From Bacteroidaceae bacterium (GTDB lineage Bacteria > Bacteroidota > Bacteroidia > Bacteroidales > Bacteroidaceae): a DNA stretch of 47,902 bases. The notes beneath the pieces are model-generated. The model ran no database searches, was not told where the DNA came from, and worked only from the letters and a program-made list of their open reading frames with translations. The stretch covers positions 1 through 47,902 of the forward strand of contig JAFQBG010000038.1 of the NCBI GenBank assembly GCA_017416705.1, in the 5' to 3' direction. Below, one piece after another: positions 24,402 to 31,940 of the stretch (position 1 is the stretch's first letter; each line of letters opens with the position of its first letter). The translations under genes and the position numbers were made by a program.

Positions 24402-24463
24402 AAGATTTAAGGTTTTATAGTTTTGTGCAATATTGCCGTTGTTTATTGTGGCAGTAACTACAC

Positions 24464-24648
24464 AAAAAAAACGTAGGGCTACTGCCGTACGTCATCAAGG
24501 CTCACCACAAGCCTACCTACAAACGGAGTATCCCTACGAATATCGCAGGTACTCAACAGTAGGTTTTATGCTCGTGTTCATTCGAGGTGGTGATTCTGAT
24601 GACGTTGAGCAAATATTTCAAATGTCTTGCGTTGGTTTTGCCAACACG
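24464..24648 (-). ncRNA. Unassigned structured small RNA with own promoter and terminator
   Basis: About 185 nt on the minus strand. It begins just after a perfect promoter and ends in an intrinsic terminator (24491-24472: CGTA-C-GGC-AGTA-GCC-C-TACG, then eight T). The 5' end forms a hairpin (24649-24629, GTTGG/CCAAC core). The body folds as nested helices: 24605-24597 with 24497-24489 (9 bp), 24593-24587 with 24508-24502 (7 bp), 24564-24559 with 24520-24515 (6 bp), 24554-24550 with 24530-24526 (5 bp) and 24548-24543 with 24539-24534 (6 bp with one G-U). It does not have the end-to-end pairing of 6S RNA, and I saw no match to tmRNA, SRP or RNase P RNA. It could also be a cis-acting leader of the gene at 24012-24401. 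Confidence 0.7.
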
Positions 24649-24652
24649 CTTG

Positions 24653-24683
24653 CAAATATATAAAACCTTTCCAAAATGTCAAA
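24653..24683 (-). promoter_or_regulatory. Promoter of the structured small RNA
   Basis: On the minus strand TTTG (24683-24680) and TATATTTG (24660-24653) are 19 bp apart, a perfect Bacteroidetes promoter. Transcription would begin near 24648. Confidence 0.75.
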
Positions 24684-25030
24684 GGACTATTGTACTTTAA
24701 TTCACTTTGATTAGTTTTTCTCTTAACTTGCCTTAATCTAAAAAACTATGCTGAAACCTATTAGCATAGACAAAATCGAAGACTCTTGTGCTGGTAAAAC
24801 AGAAAGAACTTGTATTAAGTATGGGTTCGGTGATTTTTATTATGGTGGAGTGGAAAAAGGAGTACAGATAACAAGAGTACAGAGAATAGATAACAGAGCA
24901 AAATCGCGTGCTGTTGTTTTTGTTAACTCCCTCCGAAAAAAAATACTTGCTTTTTTGGGTCCTCCCCCATGATTTTGCCGGGATAGCTCAGGAGTGGCCT
25001 CGTGGATTGCGCTCGTTTACGCCAAAAAGA
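24684..25030. other. Intergenic region without a supported gene
   Basis: About 350 bp between the small-RNA promoter and the tRNA-Leu terminator. A 74-codon plus-strand frame (24748-24972) has no recognised motif or signal and may be chance. GCCGGGATAGCTCAG at 24977-24991 looks like the 5' end of a tRNA, but no matching 3' half or cloverleaf follows. Confidence 0.45.
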
Positions 25031-25062
25031 AAACGGAGAAAGTCGAAAAACTTTCTCCGTTT
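25031..25062 (-). terminator. Terminator of tRNA-Leu
   Basis: 25031-25043 pairs perfectly with 25050-25062 (13 bp, six-base loop). On the minus strand a T-rich run follows, three bases after the tRNA 3' end. Confidence 0.8.
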
Positions 25063-25065
25063 CAG

Positions 25066-25147
25066 TACCCAGACCCGGGATCGAACCGGGATGGGTTGCC
25101 CCACTGGTGTTTGAGACCAGCGCGTCTACCGATTCCGCCATCTGGGC
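25066..25147 (-). tRNA. tRNA-Leu (anticodon CAA)
   Basis: An 82-nt class II tRNA on the minus strand. The acceptor is GCCCAGA/TCTGGGT with discriminator A, the anticodon stem CTGGT/ACCAG, and the loop CTCAAAC gives CAA. The long variable arm TGGGGCAACCCA and the T arm CCCGG-TTCGATC-CCGGG are clear. CCA is not encoded. Confidence 0.95.
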
Positions 25148-25165
25148 AATTGCTTAATTGCGATG

Positions 25166-25196
25166 CAAAGGTACGGCTTTTTTTTATACACGCAAA
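25166..25196 (-). promoter_or_regulatory. Promoter of tRNA-Leu
   Basis: On the minus strand TTTG (25196-25193) and TACCTTTG (25173-25166) are 19 bp apart, matching the consensus; transcription would start about 12 bases before the mature tRNA. Confidence 0.7.
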
Positions 25197-25232
25197 TTTT
25201 TTTATGGTTTTTTTGAAAAAACTTTTTGTTTT

Positions 25233-25264
25233 CTTGGCTATTATGGTAAAAAGTTGTAATTTTG
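25233..25264 (+). promoter_or_regulatory. Promoter of the rplM-rpsI-rpsB-tsf operon
   Basis: TAATTTTG (25257-25264) is a full -7 match; CTTG (25233-25236), one mismatch from TTTG, lies 20 bp upstream. Transcription from about 25272 leaves a leader of about 180 nt. Confidence 0.6.
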
Positions 25265-25271
25265 CAAGCCG

Positions 25272-25450
25272 ATTATTATCAACCCATACAAGGGTTATGG
25301 CACTTTAGGTCTCTGAGTTAGTTCTACGATGGTCCAGCCAACTATTCGGGGCTAACGTGAAGAGGGTTACTGCTTGGTCTTAAATTCCGTAACGGACGGG
25401 CGGTGGAGTGTCACGATTAATGGAATTATTAACTTATTAAACAAATTAAA
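25272..25450 (+). promoter_or_regulatory. Structured 5' leader of rplM, candidate ribosomal-protein autoregulation site
   Basis: The leader is far longer than needed for translation and holds several possible stems: AACCC-ATACAA-GGGTT near 25279, GTTAG (25317-25321) with CTAAC, and TCCG-TAA-CGGA near 25387. L13 or S9 binding to its own mRNA is known in other bacteria; here it is an inference from length and structure only. Confidence 0.4.
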
Positions 25451-25912
25451 GTGGATACTTTAAGCTACAAAACAATTTCAGCAAACAAGGCGACAGCACA
25501 AAAAGAGTGGGTTGTCGTAGATGCTACCGACCAAGTTCTTGGTCGTCTTGGCTCAAAAGTTGCCAAGATATTGAGAGGTAAGTACAAACCTTGCTTTACA
25601 CCCAACGCCGATTGTGGTGACAACGTTATTATCATCAACGCAAACAAGGTTAAAATGACAGGTAACAAATGGACAGACCGCGTATATCTGCGTTTCTCGG
25701 GCTATCCCGGTGGTCAGAAGTCTTTCAGTCCTTCGGATGTTGCCAAAGGTTATAAAGGCTACGAGCGTTTGTTCAAGCATGTGGTTCGTGGTATGTTGCC
25801 CAAATCGCGTCTTGGCGATCACTTGATGAACAACCTCTATATTTATGAAGGTCCCGAGCACAACCACGCTGCTCAGACTCCCAAAACAATTGATATTAAC
25901 TCTTATAAATAA
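25451..25912 (+). CDS. rplM: 50S ribosomal protein L13
   Basis: A 153-residue L13, an early-assembly protein of the large ribosomal subunit. The start codon is GTG at 25451, giving MDTLSYKTISANKATAQKEW, which is the standard Bacteroidales N-terminus. Family landmarks are VVDATDQVLGRLGSKVAKIL, NVIIINANKVKMTGNKW, YPGGQ, and RGMLPKSRLG. The C-terminus PKTIDINSYK is complete. It heads the r-protein operon; rpsI starts 9 bp after its stop. Confidence 0.98.
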   Translation: MDTLSYKTISANKATAQKEWVVVDATDQVLGRLGSKVAKILRGKYKPCFTPNADCGDNVIIINANKVKMTGNKWTDRVYLRFSGYPGGQKSFSPSDVAKGYKGYERLFKHVVRGMLPKSRLGDHLMNNLYIYEGPEHNHAAQTPKTIDINSYK

Positions 25913-25920
25913 GTAAGCAG

Positions 25921-26307
25921 ATGGAAATGGTAAATGCATTAGGCAGACGTAAAAGCGCAGTTGCCCGTATCTTCGTTACCGAGGGTACCGGAAAAATTAC
26001 TATTAACAAAAAGGATCTGCAGGATTATTTCCCCTCGAGCATTCTTCAGTATGTTGTTAAACAACCCTTGATGAAGTTGGATGTTCTTGAGAAATACGAT
26101 ATTAAAGTTAATTTGGACGGCGGTGGCTTTACAGGCCAGTCACAAGCTTTGCGTTTGGCTATTGCCCGCGCTCTTGTGAAAATAAACGCTGACGACAAAA
26201 AGGCTTTACGTTCCGAAGGATTCCTCACACGCGATGCTCGTGAAGTTGAGCGTAAGAAACCCGGACAGCCCAAAGCTCGTCGTAGATTCCAGTTCAGTAA
26301 ACGTTAA
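25921..26307 (+). CDS. rpsI: 30S ribosomal protein S9
   Basis: A 128-residue S9. NALGRRKSAVARIFVTEGTG, FTGQSQALRLAIARALV, and the basic C-terminal tail KPGQPKARRRFQFSKR, which reaches the ribosomal P site, are all present. The ATG at 25921 (MEMVNALGRR) is used; a second ATG two codons later is also possible. It is paired with rplM, as in nearly all bacteria, and a 135-bp gap with possible RNA structure separates it from rpsB. Confidence 0.98.
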   Translation: MEMVNALGRRKSAVARIFVTEGTGKITINKKDLQDYFPSSILQYVVKQPLMKLDVLEKYDIKVNLDGGGFTGQSQALRLAIARALVKINADDKKALRSEGFLTRDAREVERKKPGQPKARRRFQFSKR

Positions 26308-26442
26308 TATTCGGCCCGAAAAGAGACGTTTAGTATCTAAACCATCGGGACTCCTCCTTAATATTAATATAAATAGGTGGGCTACCCGAATGGTTGGTTA
26401 GAATTAATTAAAAAGAAGGTAAACGATTTAAAATTTTAAACA
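26308..26442 (+). promoter_or_regulatory. Structured spacer/leader before rpsB
   Basis: CCGA...TCGG (26315-26351 region) encloses the hairpin GTTTAG-TAT-CTAAAC (26329-26343), and GGG-CTA-CCC follows near 26379. A gap of this length inside an r-protein operon suggests a regulatory leader for S2, but no known leader family was recognised. Confidence 0.4.
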
Positions 26443-27267
26443 ATGTCAAGAATTACATTTGAAACACTTTTAGAGGCCGGTGCACACTTCGGTCACTTGA
26501 AACGTAAATGGAACCCTGCTATGGCTCCCTATATCTTCATGGAGCGTAACGGTATCCACATCATCGACTTGCACAAGACAGCTGCTATGGTTGACACAGC
26601 TGCCGAGGCTCTTAAACAAATTGCAAAGAGCGGCAAGAAAATTCTTTTTGTAGCAACAAAGAAACAGCTCAAGGAGATTGTTGCCGAGAAGGCACAGGCA
26701 GTAGGTATGCCTTACGTTATCGAGCGTTGGCCGGGTGGTATGCTCACAAACTTCCCCACTATCCGCAAGGCAGTGAAGAAGATGGCTACTATCGACAAAC
26801 TCACACAAGACGGCACATATTCGAACCTTTCAAAACGCGAGGTTCTTCAAATTTCACGTCAGCGTGCTAAGTTGGACAAGAACCTTGGTTCAATTGCCGA
26901 CCTTACACGTCTTCCCTCTGCAATTTTTGTAGTTGACGTAATGAAGGAGTACATCGCTGTTCACGAGGCAAATCGTCTTGGTATTCCCGTATTCGCTATC
27001 GTAGATACAAACTCGAACCCCGGCGATGTAGATTTCGTAATCCCCGCAAACGACGATGCAACAAAGTCGGTTGAGGTAATCCTTGATGCTTGCTGCGCTG
27101 CTATTGCCGAAGGTATAGAGGAGCGTAAAGTAGAAAAAGTTGACAGCGAGGTTGCCGAGGGCGAGGAAGAGAATGTAGAGGCAAAGAAAGCAGTACGTCG
27201 TCGCACAACACGTGCACGTGCTAACAAAGGCACAGACGCTCCTGCAACAGAGGCTGCTGCCGAATAA
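26443..27267 (+). CDS. rpsB: 30S ribosomal protein S2
   Basis: A 274-residue S2. The N-terminal core is standard: SRITFETLLEAGAHFGHLKR, KWNPAMAPYIFMERNGIHII, VIERWPGGMLTNFPTIRK, VVDVMKEYIAVHEANRLGIP and IVDTNSNPGDVDFVIPANDD. After residue 225 there is an acidic then Lys/Arg/Ala-rich extension (EEENVEAKKAVRRRTTRARA), a common low-complexity tail in this phylum. It binds the small subunit near S1 and is followed by tsf after 31 bp. Confidence 0.98.
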   Translation: MSRITFETLLEAGAHFGHLKRKWNPAMAPYIFMERNGIHIIDLHKTAAMVDTAAEALKQIAKSGKKILFVATKKQLKEIVAEKAQAVGMPYVIERWPGGMLTNFPTIRKAVKKMATIDKLTQDGTYSNLSKREVLQISRQRAKLDKNLGSIADLTRLPSAIFVVDVMKEYIAVHEANRLGIPVFAIVDTNSNPGDVDFVIPANDDATKSVEVILDACCAAIAEGIEERKVEKVDSEVAEGEEENVEAKKAVRRRTTRARANKGTDAPATEAAAE

Positions 27268-27298
27268 TTATTATTAACGATTAAACAGAATTAATACT

Positions 27299-28120
27299 AT
27301 GGCTGTAACAATGGCTGATATTGCCAAGCTGCGTGCTATGACCGGAGCTGGTATGATGGATTGCAAAAATGCTTTGACCGAGGGTGAGGGCGATTTTGAC
27401 AAGGCTATCGAGATTATCCGTAAAAAAGGACAGTTGGTAGCTGCTAAACGTAGCGACCGCGAGGCTTCCGAGGGTTGTGTTCTTGTGAAAGCAGAGAATG
27501 GCTTTGCTGCTATCATCGCTCTTAAATGCGAGACCGACTTCGTGGCTCAGGGTGCCGATTTCGTGAAACTGACACAAGATATCCTTGACGCTGCTGTGGC
27601 TGCAAAATGCGCTACAATAGACGAGGTTAAGGCTCTTCCCCTTGGCGATGCTACCGTACAGGATGCTATCGTTGCTCGTTCAGGTATCACCGGCGAGAAA
27701 ATGGAGCTCGATGGCTATAAGACACTTGTAGGCGAGAACATCTACACATACAACCACCAGAAGAAAAACATGCTCTGCACAATGGTTGCTTTGAACAAAG
27801 CAAACGATGAGGCAGGTCACGAGATTGCTATGCAGATTGCTGCATCGGCTCCTCTTGCTCTCACAAGCGAGGACCTCAATCCCGAACTGATTGCCAAAGA
27901 GCGCGCTATCGCCGAGGACAAAGCTCGCGAGGAGGGTAAACCCGAGAATATGATAGCACGTATTGCTGATGGTCGTATCCAGAAGTATTACAAGGAGGTA
28001 TGCTTGCTACAACAAGGATACTGCCAGAACGAGAAAATCACTGTTGCCGACTACCTTAAAGGTTGTGACAAAGAACTCACAGCAACAGGATTCCAACGTT
28101 TTACTCTGCGTGCAGAATAA
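27299..28120 (+). CDS. tsf: Elongation factor Ts
   Basis: A 273-residue EF-Ts, the nucleotide exchange factor of EF-Tu. The N-terminal UBA-like module (ADIAKLRAMTGAGMMDCKNA) is followed by the core with LKCETDFVAQGADFVKL (the TDFVA loop that disturbs the EF-Tu magnesium site) and HEIAMQIAASAPLAL. The C-terminal module is KEVCLLQQGYCQNEKITVAD. The protein begins MAVTMAD; the first ATG is used. It closes the r-protein operon in the order rpsB-tsf kept across bacteria, and a strong terminator follows 13 bp after its stop. Confidence 0.98.
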   Translation: MAVTMADIAKLRAMTGAGMMDCKNALTEGEGDFDKAIEIIRKKGQLVAAKRSDREASEGCVLVKAENGFAAIIALKCETDFVAQGADFVKLTQDILDAAVAAKCATIDEVKALPLGDATVQDAIVARSGITGEKMELDGYKTLVGENIYTYNHQKKNMLCTMVALNKANDEAGHEIAMQIAASAPLALTSEDLNPELIAKERAIAEDKAREEGKPENMIARIADGRIQKYYKEVCLLQQGYCQNEKITVADYLKGCDKELTATGFQRFTLRAE

Positions 28121-28133
28121 TAAATCCTATTAT

Positions 28134-28173
28134 AAAAAAATGAGACGACACATTGTGTCGTCTCATTTTTTTT
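28134..28173. terminator. Strong bidirectional terminator after tsf
   Basis: An 18-bp stem (28134-28151 with 28155-28172, loop ATT) with an A7 left edge and T8 right edge; the core is TGAGACGACAC. It can also stop minus-strand transcripts from the aldo/keto reductase operon. Confidence 0.9.
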
Positions 28174-28185
28174 ATATCAACCCCT

Positions 28186-28260
28186 GCCTGCTATGATTTT
28201 TTGCGCCCGCCCCCGCTTGCTATGCGTTTTGCGCCTGCCTCGCTTGCTATAATTTTTTTC
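28186..28260. repeat. Three degenerate tandem repeats
   Basis: The motif GC(C/T)TGCTAT followed by a T-rich run and GCGCC occurs at 28186, 28215 and 28242 (periods 29 and 27). It lies between convergent genes. It recalls parts of the composite repeats at 18011 and 23041 (CGCTTGTTGCTGATTTGCGC), but the similarity is too weak to claim kinship. Confidence 0.45.
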
Positions 28261-28285
28261 CGAATATAAAGCCCGGGGCCTTTTT

Positions 28286-29284
28286 TCACTTGAATGTAAG
28301 CCTTTTCAGTTGCTCGTCGCTGAATGGGGCAGAGTGTATGGCATTGATATTCAGTGATAACTGCTCGGTGGAGCTTGCTCCCACCAATACCGATGTCACC
28401 CCCTGTTGTTGCATAACCCATGCAAGCGCCGTCTGCGCCATGCTTTCGCCGCGTTCTTGGGCCACGTGGCGCAAATTGCTTAGCTGCTGTTGCAATTCGG
28501 GTGTCAGAGTATCTTTTTTCAGTGTTCTGTTGCGCGACATGCGGGAGTCTTCCGGAATACCGCTGTCGTAGCGGTTAGTGAGAAGCCCTTGCGCAAGGGG
28601 CGAGAATGATATGAACCCTATGCCTTCGCTGTGGCAATAGTCCAATATCCCCTCGTGCTGTGGTGCGCGGTCTAATAGGTTCAGGCGGCCTTGGTATATG
28701 AGTGGCGGCACGTCGCGTGCTCTCAGATACTCTTGCGCATAACGAAGTGCCTCTAAGGGCCAGCGTGATATTCCTGCATACAGCGCCTTGCCCGAACGTA
28801 TGATATCGACAATGGCTTGCAGCGACTCATCGAGTGGGGTCAGTGGGTCGTAGCGGTGTATGTAGAACAAATCGACATATTCCACGTTCATGCGGCGCAG
28901 GCTTTGGTCGATGCTGCTTATCAGCTGTTTTCGTGAACACCAACTGCCGTAAGGGCCTTCCCACATGTCGTAGCCTGCCTTGGTGCTTATGAACAGTTCG
29001 TCGCGGTATGGGGCAAGGTCGGTAGTTATTATTTTGCCAAACGTCTCCTCGGCCGAGCCGCTTGGCGGCCCGTAGTTATTGGCAAGGTCGATATGGGTGA
29101 TGCCTTTGTCGAATGCGGTGAGCAGCATCCGGCGGCTACGCTCGAACGGGTCGTTGCTGCCAAAATTGTGCCACATGCCAAGGCTTATCTTGGGAAGCAA
29201 TATGCCGCTGTTGCCACAACGTCGATACATGGTATCTGCATGGCTGTATCTGTCGTGGGCGGCTATATAATTCTTGTTGTTCAT
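28286..29284 (-). CDS. Aldo/keto reductase, YghZ-like
   Basis: A 332-residue NADPH-dependent aldo/keto reductase of the AKR14/YghZ type (L-glyceraldehyde-3-phosphate reductase group). The catalytic tetrad is Asp66 (HIDLANN), Tyr71 (YGPPSGSAEE), Lys102 (ISTKAGYDMW) and His143 (FYIHRYDP). The YghZ-type motif GYDMWEGPYGSW is distinctive, and FSPLAQGLLTNRY and SVLVGASSTEQL mark the cofactor site. It probably detoxifies reactive aldehydes such as methylglyoxal. It is the last gene of the minus-strand operon, 36 bp after the YihY-like gene, so an association with efflux and envelope stress is plausible. Confidence 0.93.
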   Translation of the reverse strand: MNNKNYIAAHDRYSHADTMYRRCGNSGILLPKISLGMWHNFGSNDPFERSRRMLLTAFDKGITHIDLANNYGPPSGSAEETFGKIITTDLAPYRDELFISTKAGYDMWEGPYGSWCSRKQLISSIDQSLRRMNVEYVDLFYIHRYDPLTPLDESLQAIVDIIRSGKALYAGISRWPLEALRYAQEYLRARDVPPLIYQGRLNLLDRAPQHEGILDYCHSEGIGFISFSPLAQGLLTNRYDSGIPEDSRMSRNRTLKKDTLTPELQQQLSNLRHVAQERGESMAQTALAWVMQQQGVTSVLVGASSTEQLSLNINAIHSAPFSDEQLKRLTFK

Positions 29285-29320
29285 ATATTTCTTGTATTGT
29301 TGTGGGACAATGGAGGTGTC

Positions 29321-30613
29321 TTACATGCTCAGAATATTGCTCACAGGCGTTTTTAGCACCGCGTCGCTGTTGTCGTTGCTGTTTACGCTCCTCCATAGGC
29401 GGTTGAGGCTTTTGTTTCCATGTATCTTTTTTAGTGACAATATTATATCCTTGTTGCGCCCGGCGTTGTCCAATTCGGCTAAAATATCTCCTATCGTGCG
29501 GTTGGCATAGCGGTTGCTCAACTGCAATATGTCGCCCTTGACGCTGAATATAATCCTTTTACTTATAAGATATTTTATTATGTCGTTTGTCACATGCTGT
29601 GGCAGTTCATAGGCCCATTCCGCATTGGCGGCAAGCTCGGCCGAACGAAAACGACCGCCAAACGGATATACCGATTCTATGCGCTCCAAGATGAGCAGGC
29701 ACAGGAACTTATGATATTTGTGGCTTATGCTGTTATAGTCGTTCTCGCGCTCCTGCTGCTCGGCTTTTTGCAGAAAATAGTTCCATTTGGAGCCGGCAAG
29801 ACACACCGTCCACGAGAAATATATCAATAGCAGGAATATCATGAGGCTTGCGAGGTCGCCATATATGCTGCGGTAGTTGAACGACGATATGATAAAAAAA
29901 CTAAAATATTGCATCAGCGCAAAAATGGAGCCGCATACCACTGCCGACAGTAGCGCATAGTTTGTTTTTACCTTTGTATTGGGAATAAATTTATAGGCAA
30001 CGAACAGCGTCAGTATATAGGTCGATACGGATACTATGAATACATTTAGTTTCTGTATTATGGCGTTGTTGAATATAGACGACACGCTCCACCATAGTGC
30101 CAATGCAAGCACGATGATGAATGGCAATACCATTACAAACGCAAATGTCTTTAACAGTTTCTTGAAACTACGTCCTTTCTGGTTCCATAGTATGTTGAAT
30201 GTGGCGTCTATGGTGCTGAATATGGAGAATACCGAGTAGAGCAACAGGATGAGGCCTATACCGACGCCCAACCATACTGCCACTTTGGTGTTGTAGAGGT
30301 AGCTGTTGGCATACAGCAGCAGATAATCCGATACGGCCTCTTGCCCTTGGAATATGCGACGTACCTGTTGTATGAACAGTTCGTCGTAGCCAAGCCCCTT
30401 TGCTATGGCTATCATGAGCGACATCACCGGCACTATGGCAAACAGGGTGTGGTAGGTAAGTGCAGCCGATGATAATTGCAGTTTGCTGAAACTGTCGATG
30501 AGCTTTATGAGCGACCACGTTATGCGGAACTTGCTCATTTGGCGGTAGTATTTCACATATCCACGCTTTATAATGCGTCGAATGTAGTTGTATATTTGCT
30601 CCAACCAATTCAT
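29321..30613 (-). CDS. YihY/BrkB family membrane protein
   Basis: A 430-residue inner-membrane protein. The N-terminal about 280 residues contain six membrane segments with the family marks SSAALTYHTLFAIVPVMSLM, YSVFSIFSTIDATFNILWNQ, and YGDLASLMIFLLLIYFSWTV. The C-terminal 150 residues are soluble (ELPQHVTNDIIKYLISKRII, DILQLSNRYANRTIGDILAE) and look like a winged-helix module, as in Bacteroidetes members. The family was once called RNase BN in error; it may take part in lipid or glycan transport across the inner membrane. The start is 7 bp after the stop of the TolC-like gene, in the same operon. Confidence 0.92.
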   Translation of the reverse strand: MNWLEQIYNYIRRIIKRGYVKYYRQMSKFRITWSLIKLIDSFSKLQLSSAALTYHTLFAIVPVMSLMIAIAKGLGYDELFIQQVRRIFQGQEAVSDYLLLYANSYLYNTKVAVWLGVGIGLILLLYSVFSIFSTIDATFNILWNQKGRSFKKLLKTFAFVMVLPFIIVLALALWWSVSSIFNNAIIQKLNVFIVSVSTYILTLFVAYKFIPNTKVKTNYALLSAVVCGSIFALMQYFSFFIISSFNYRSIYGDLASLMIFLLLIYFSWTVCLAGSKWNYFLQKAEQQERENDYNSISHKYHKFLCLLILERIESVYPFGGRFRSAELAANAEWAYELPQHVTNDIIKYLISKRIIFSVKGDILQLSNRYANRTIGDILAELDNAGRNKDIILSLKKIHGNKSLNRLWRSVNSNDNSDAVLKTPVSNILSM

Positions 30614-30620
30614 ACTTTCT

Positions 30621-31940
30621 CTATTTTAGATACTGATTGATATTGCCGCTTATTTGCAGTAGCGATATTTCGCATAGCTTGGTATTGTATTCAGCCACCA
30701 ATATGCGGTCCTCGGCATCGAACAGGCTTTTTTGTGCTTCGCGCATCTCGATACCCGATAGGTCGCCAATAAGGTATCGCTCGTATGCTATGTCGTAGTT
30801 CTGGCGTGCCGCAATAACATTCTGACGCTCCAACGACAACAGACGTTTGTTGTTTATGAACGACTGCCACAGGTTGTTAAGGTCGGCATAGAGGGTGAGC
30901 TCTAAATTTTCTTTTTCCAGTTCGGCATTTGCAATGGCAAGTTTGGCACTGCGTCGTTGCGTGCTGCGTTTGCCGTCGAATAGTTTGATGCCTAATGTTA
31001 TTCCTATGTCGGCACCCCAGTCGCTACGTTGCTTTGTGTTGCCTATTTCGTACCTGTTTTGTGTGTAGCCATAGCCTGCATTGAGCCTCAGATAGGGGTA
31101 GTCGCGCGAGGCTATACTTTGGAAATCTATGTCGGCAAGGCGTTGTTCGTGCGATGCCGCTATGAGCGATGCGTTGTTGGCGAGTGTCGCCTGCCATAGC
31201 TCGTCGAAATCCATTTCGCTGTCGGTGTATATGACTGTGTCGGCTACAATAAATTTGTTGTCAACGTTGCGTTCGGCCATGAGCTCGTACAGTCGTATGC
31301 GCGATGTCATAAGCTGCTCATATTGTTTTACGCTTTCGGCACTGTCGGCATTGAAATCGACACGGGCTTGTAGCAAATCTAGGCGCGAGTTATCGCCTAT
31401 GATATATCGGTCTTGGACTATACGCAGGCGTTCACGTGATAGTTTCACTGCATAGCTCAGGTTGTTCATGCGCAGACGCTGTTGTATGAAATTGTAATAT
31501 TCGGCGGTGAAGACGGCTATGAAATTTTCCACCGAGATACGTGTCTGTGTCTGGCTCAGCAGGTGTAGTTCCTTTAAGCGTTTGTAGTCGGCTTGCATTT
31601 TGAAACCGTCGAATATGGTCCATTGCAGGTCGATACCGGCACGCAACGTGTTGTCGGTGATGTTGCGTTGGCTTGTCTTGCCGCTGCCGTCGCGTGGGGT
31701 GGTGTCGCTGTTGTCGAGCGTGGTGCTAAATCCCGTTGTTGCCTCAATCGAAGGCAGCATGCCGGCGTTGGCTATATTGCTGTTGTTGCGGGCTATGCTC
31801 TCCTCGTTGCGTATTATGCGCAGTGAATAGTTGTTTTGCAATCCGCGTTCAAGGCACGATTTCAGGGTGTTGTCGCTGTTTTGTGCCATAGATGACAGGC
31901 TGCATATAGCTATGGCTGACAATAAAATTATTCGTTTCAT
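30621..31940 (-). CDS. TolC family outer-membrane efflux channel
   Basis: A 439-residue outer-membrane factor. The signal peptide is MKRIILLSAIAICSLSSMAQ. Two repeats of long alpha-helical hairpins (LKSCLERGLQNNYSLRIIRN, VKLSRERLRIVQDRYIIGDN; ARQNYDIAYERYLIGDLSGI) and short beta strands match the OEP fold; three copies form the trimeric channel. The frame is open further upstream to 32327, but that part overlaps the RND gene in another frame. The ATG at 31940 overlaps the RND stop (ATGA), so translation is coupled. It completes the tripartite pump with the two genes before it. Confidence 0.94.
   Translation of the reverse strand: MKRIILLSAIAICSLSSMAQNSDNTLKSCLERGLQNNYSLRIIRNEESIARNNSNIANAGMLPSIEATTGFSTTLDNSDTTPRDGSGKTSQRNITDNTLRAGIDLQWTIFDGFKMQADYKRLKELHLLSQTQTRISVENFIAVFTAEYYNFIQQRLRMNNLSYAVKLSRERLRIVQDRYIIGDNSRLDLLQARVDFNADSAESVKQYEQLMTSRIRLYELMAERNVDNKFIVADTVIYTDSEMDFDELWQATLANNASLIAASHEQRLADIDFQSIASRDYPYLRLNAGYGYTQNRYEIGNTKQRSDWGADIGITLGIKLFDGKRSTQRRSAKLAIANAELEKENLELTLYADLNNLWQSFINNKRLLSLERQNVIAARQNYDIAYERYLIGDLSGIEMREAQKSLFDAEDRILVAEYNTKLCEISLLQISGNINQYLK

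Noticed and set aside
24464-24648. 6S RNA
   Set aside because: Length fits, but the 5' and 3' ends form separate local hairpins instead of pairing with each other around a central bubble.
24433-24663. 76-codon plus-strand frame
   Set aside because: It is the antisense of the structured RNA; the minus-strand promoter, helices and terminator explain the sequence better.
24748-24972. 74-codon plus-strand frame
   Set aside because: No motif, no clear promoter, and it runs into the tRNA-like fragment region; coding status cannot be supported.
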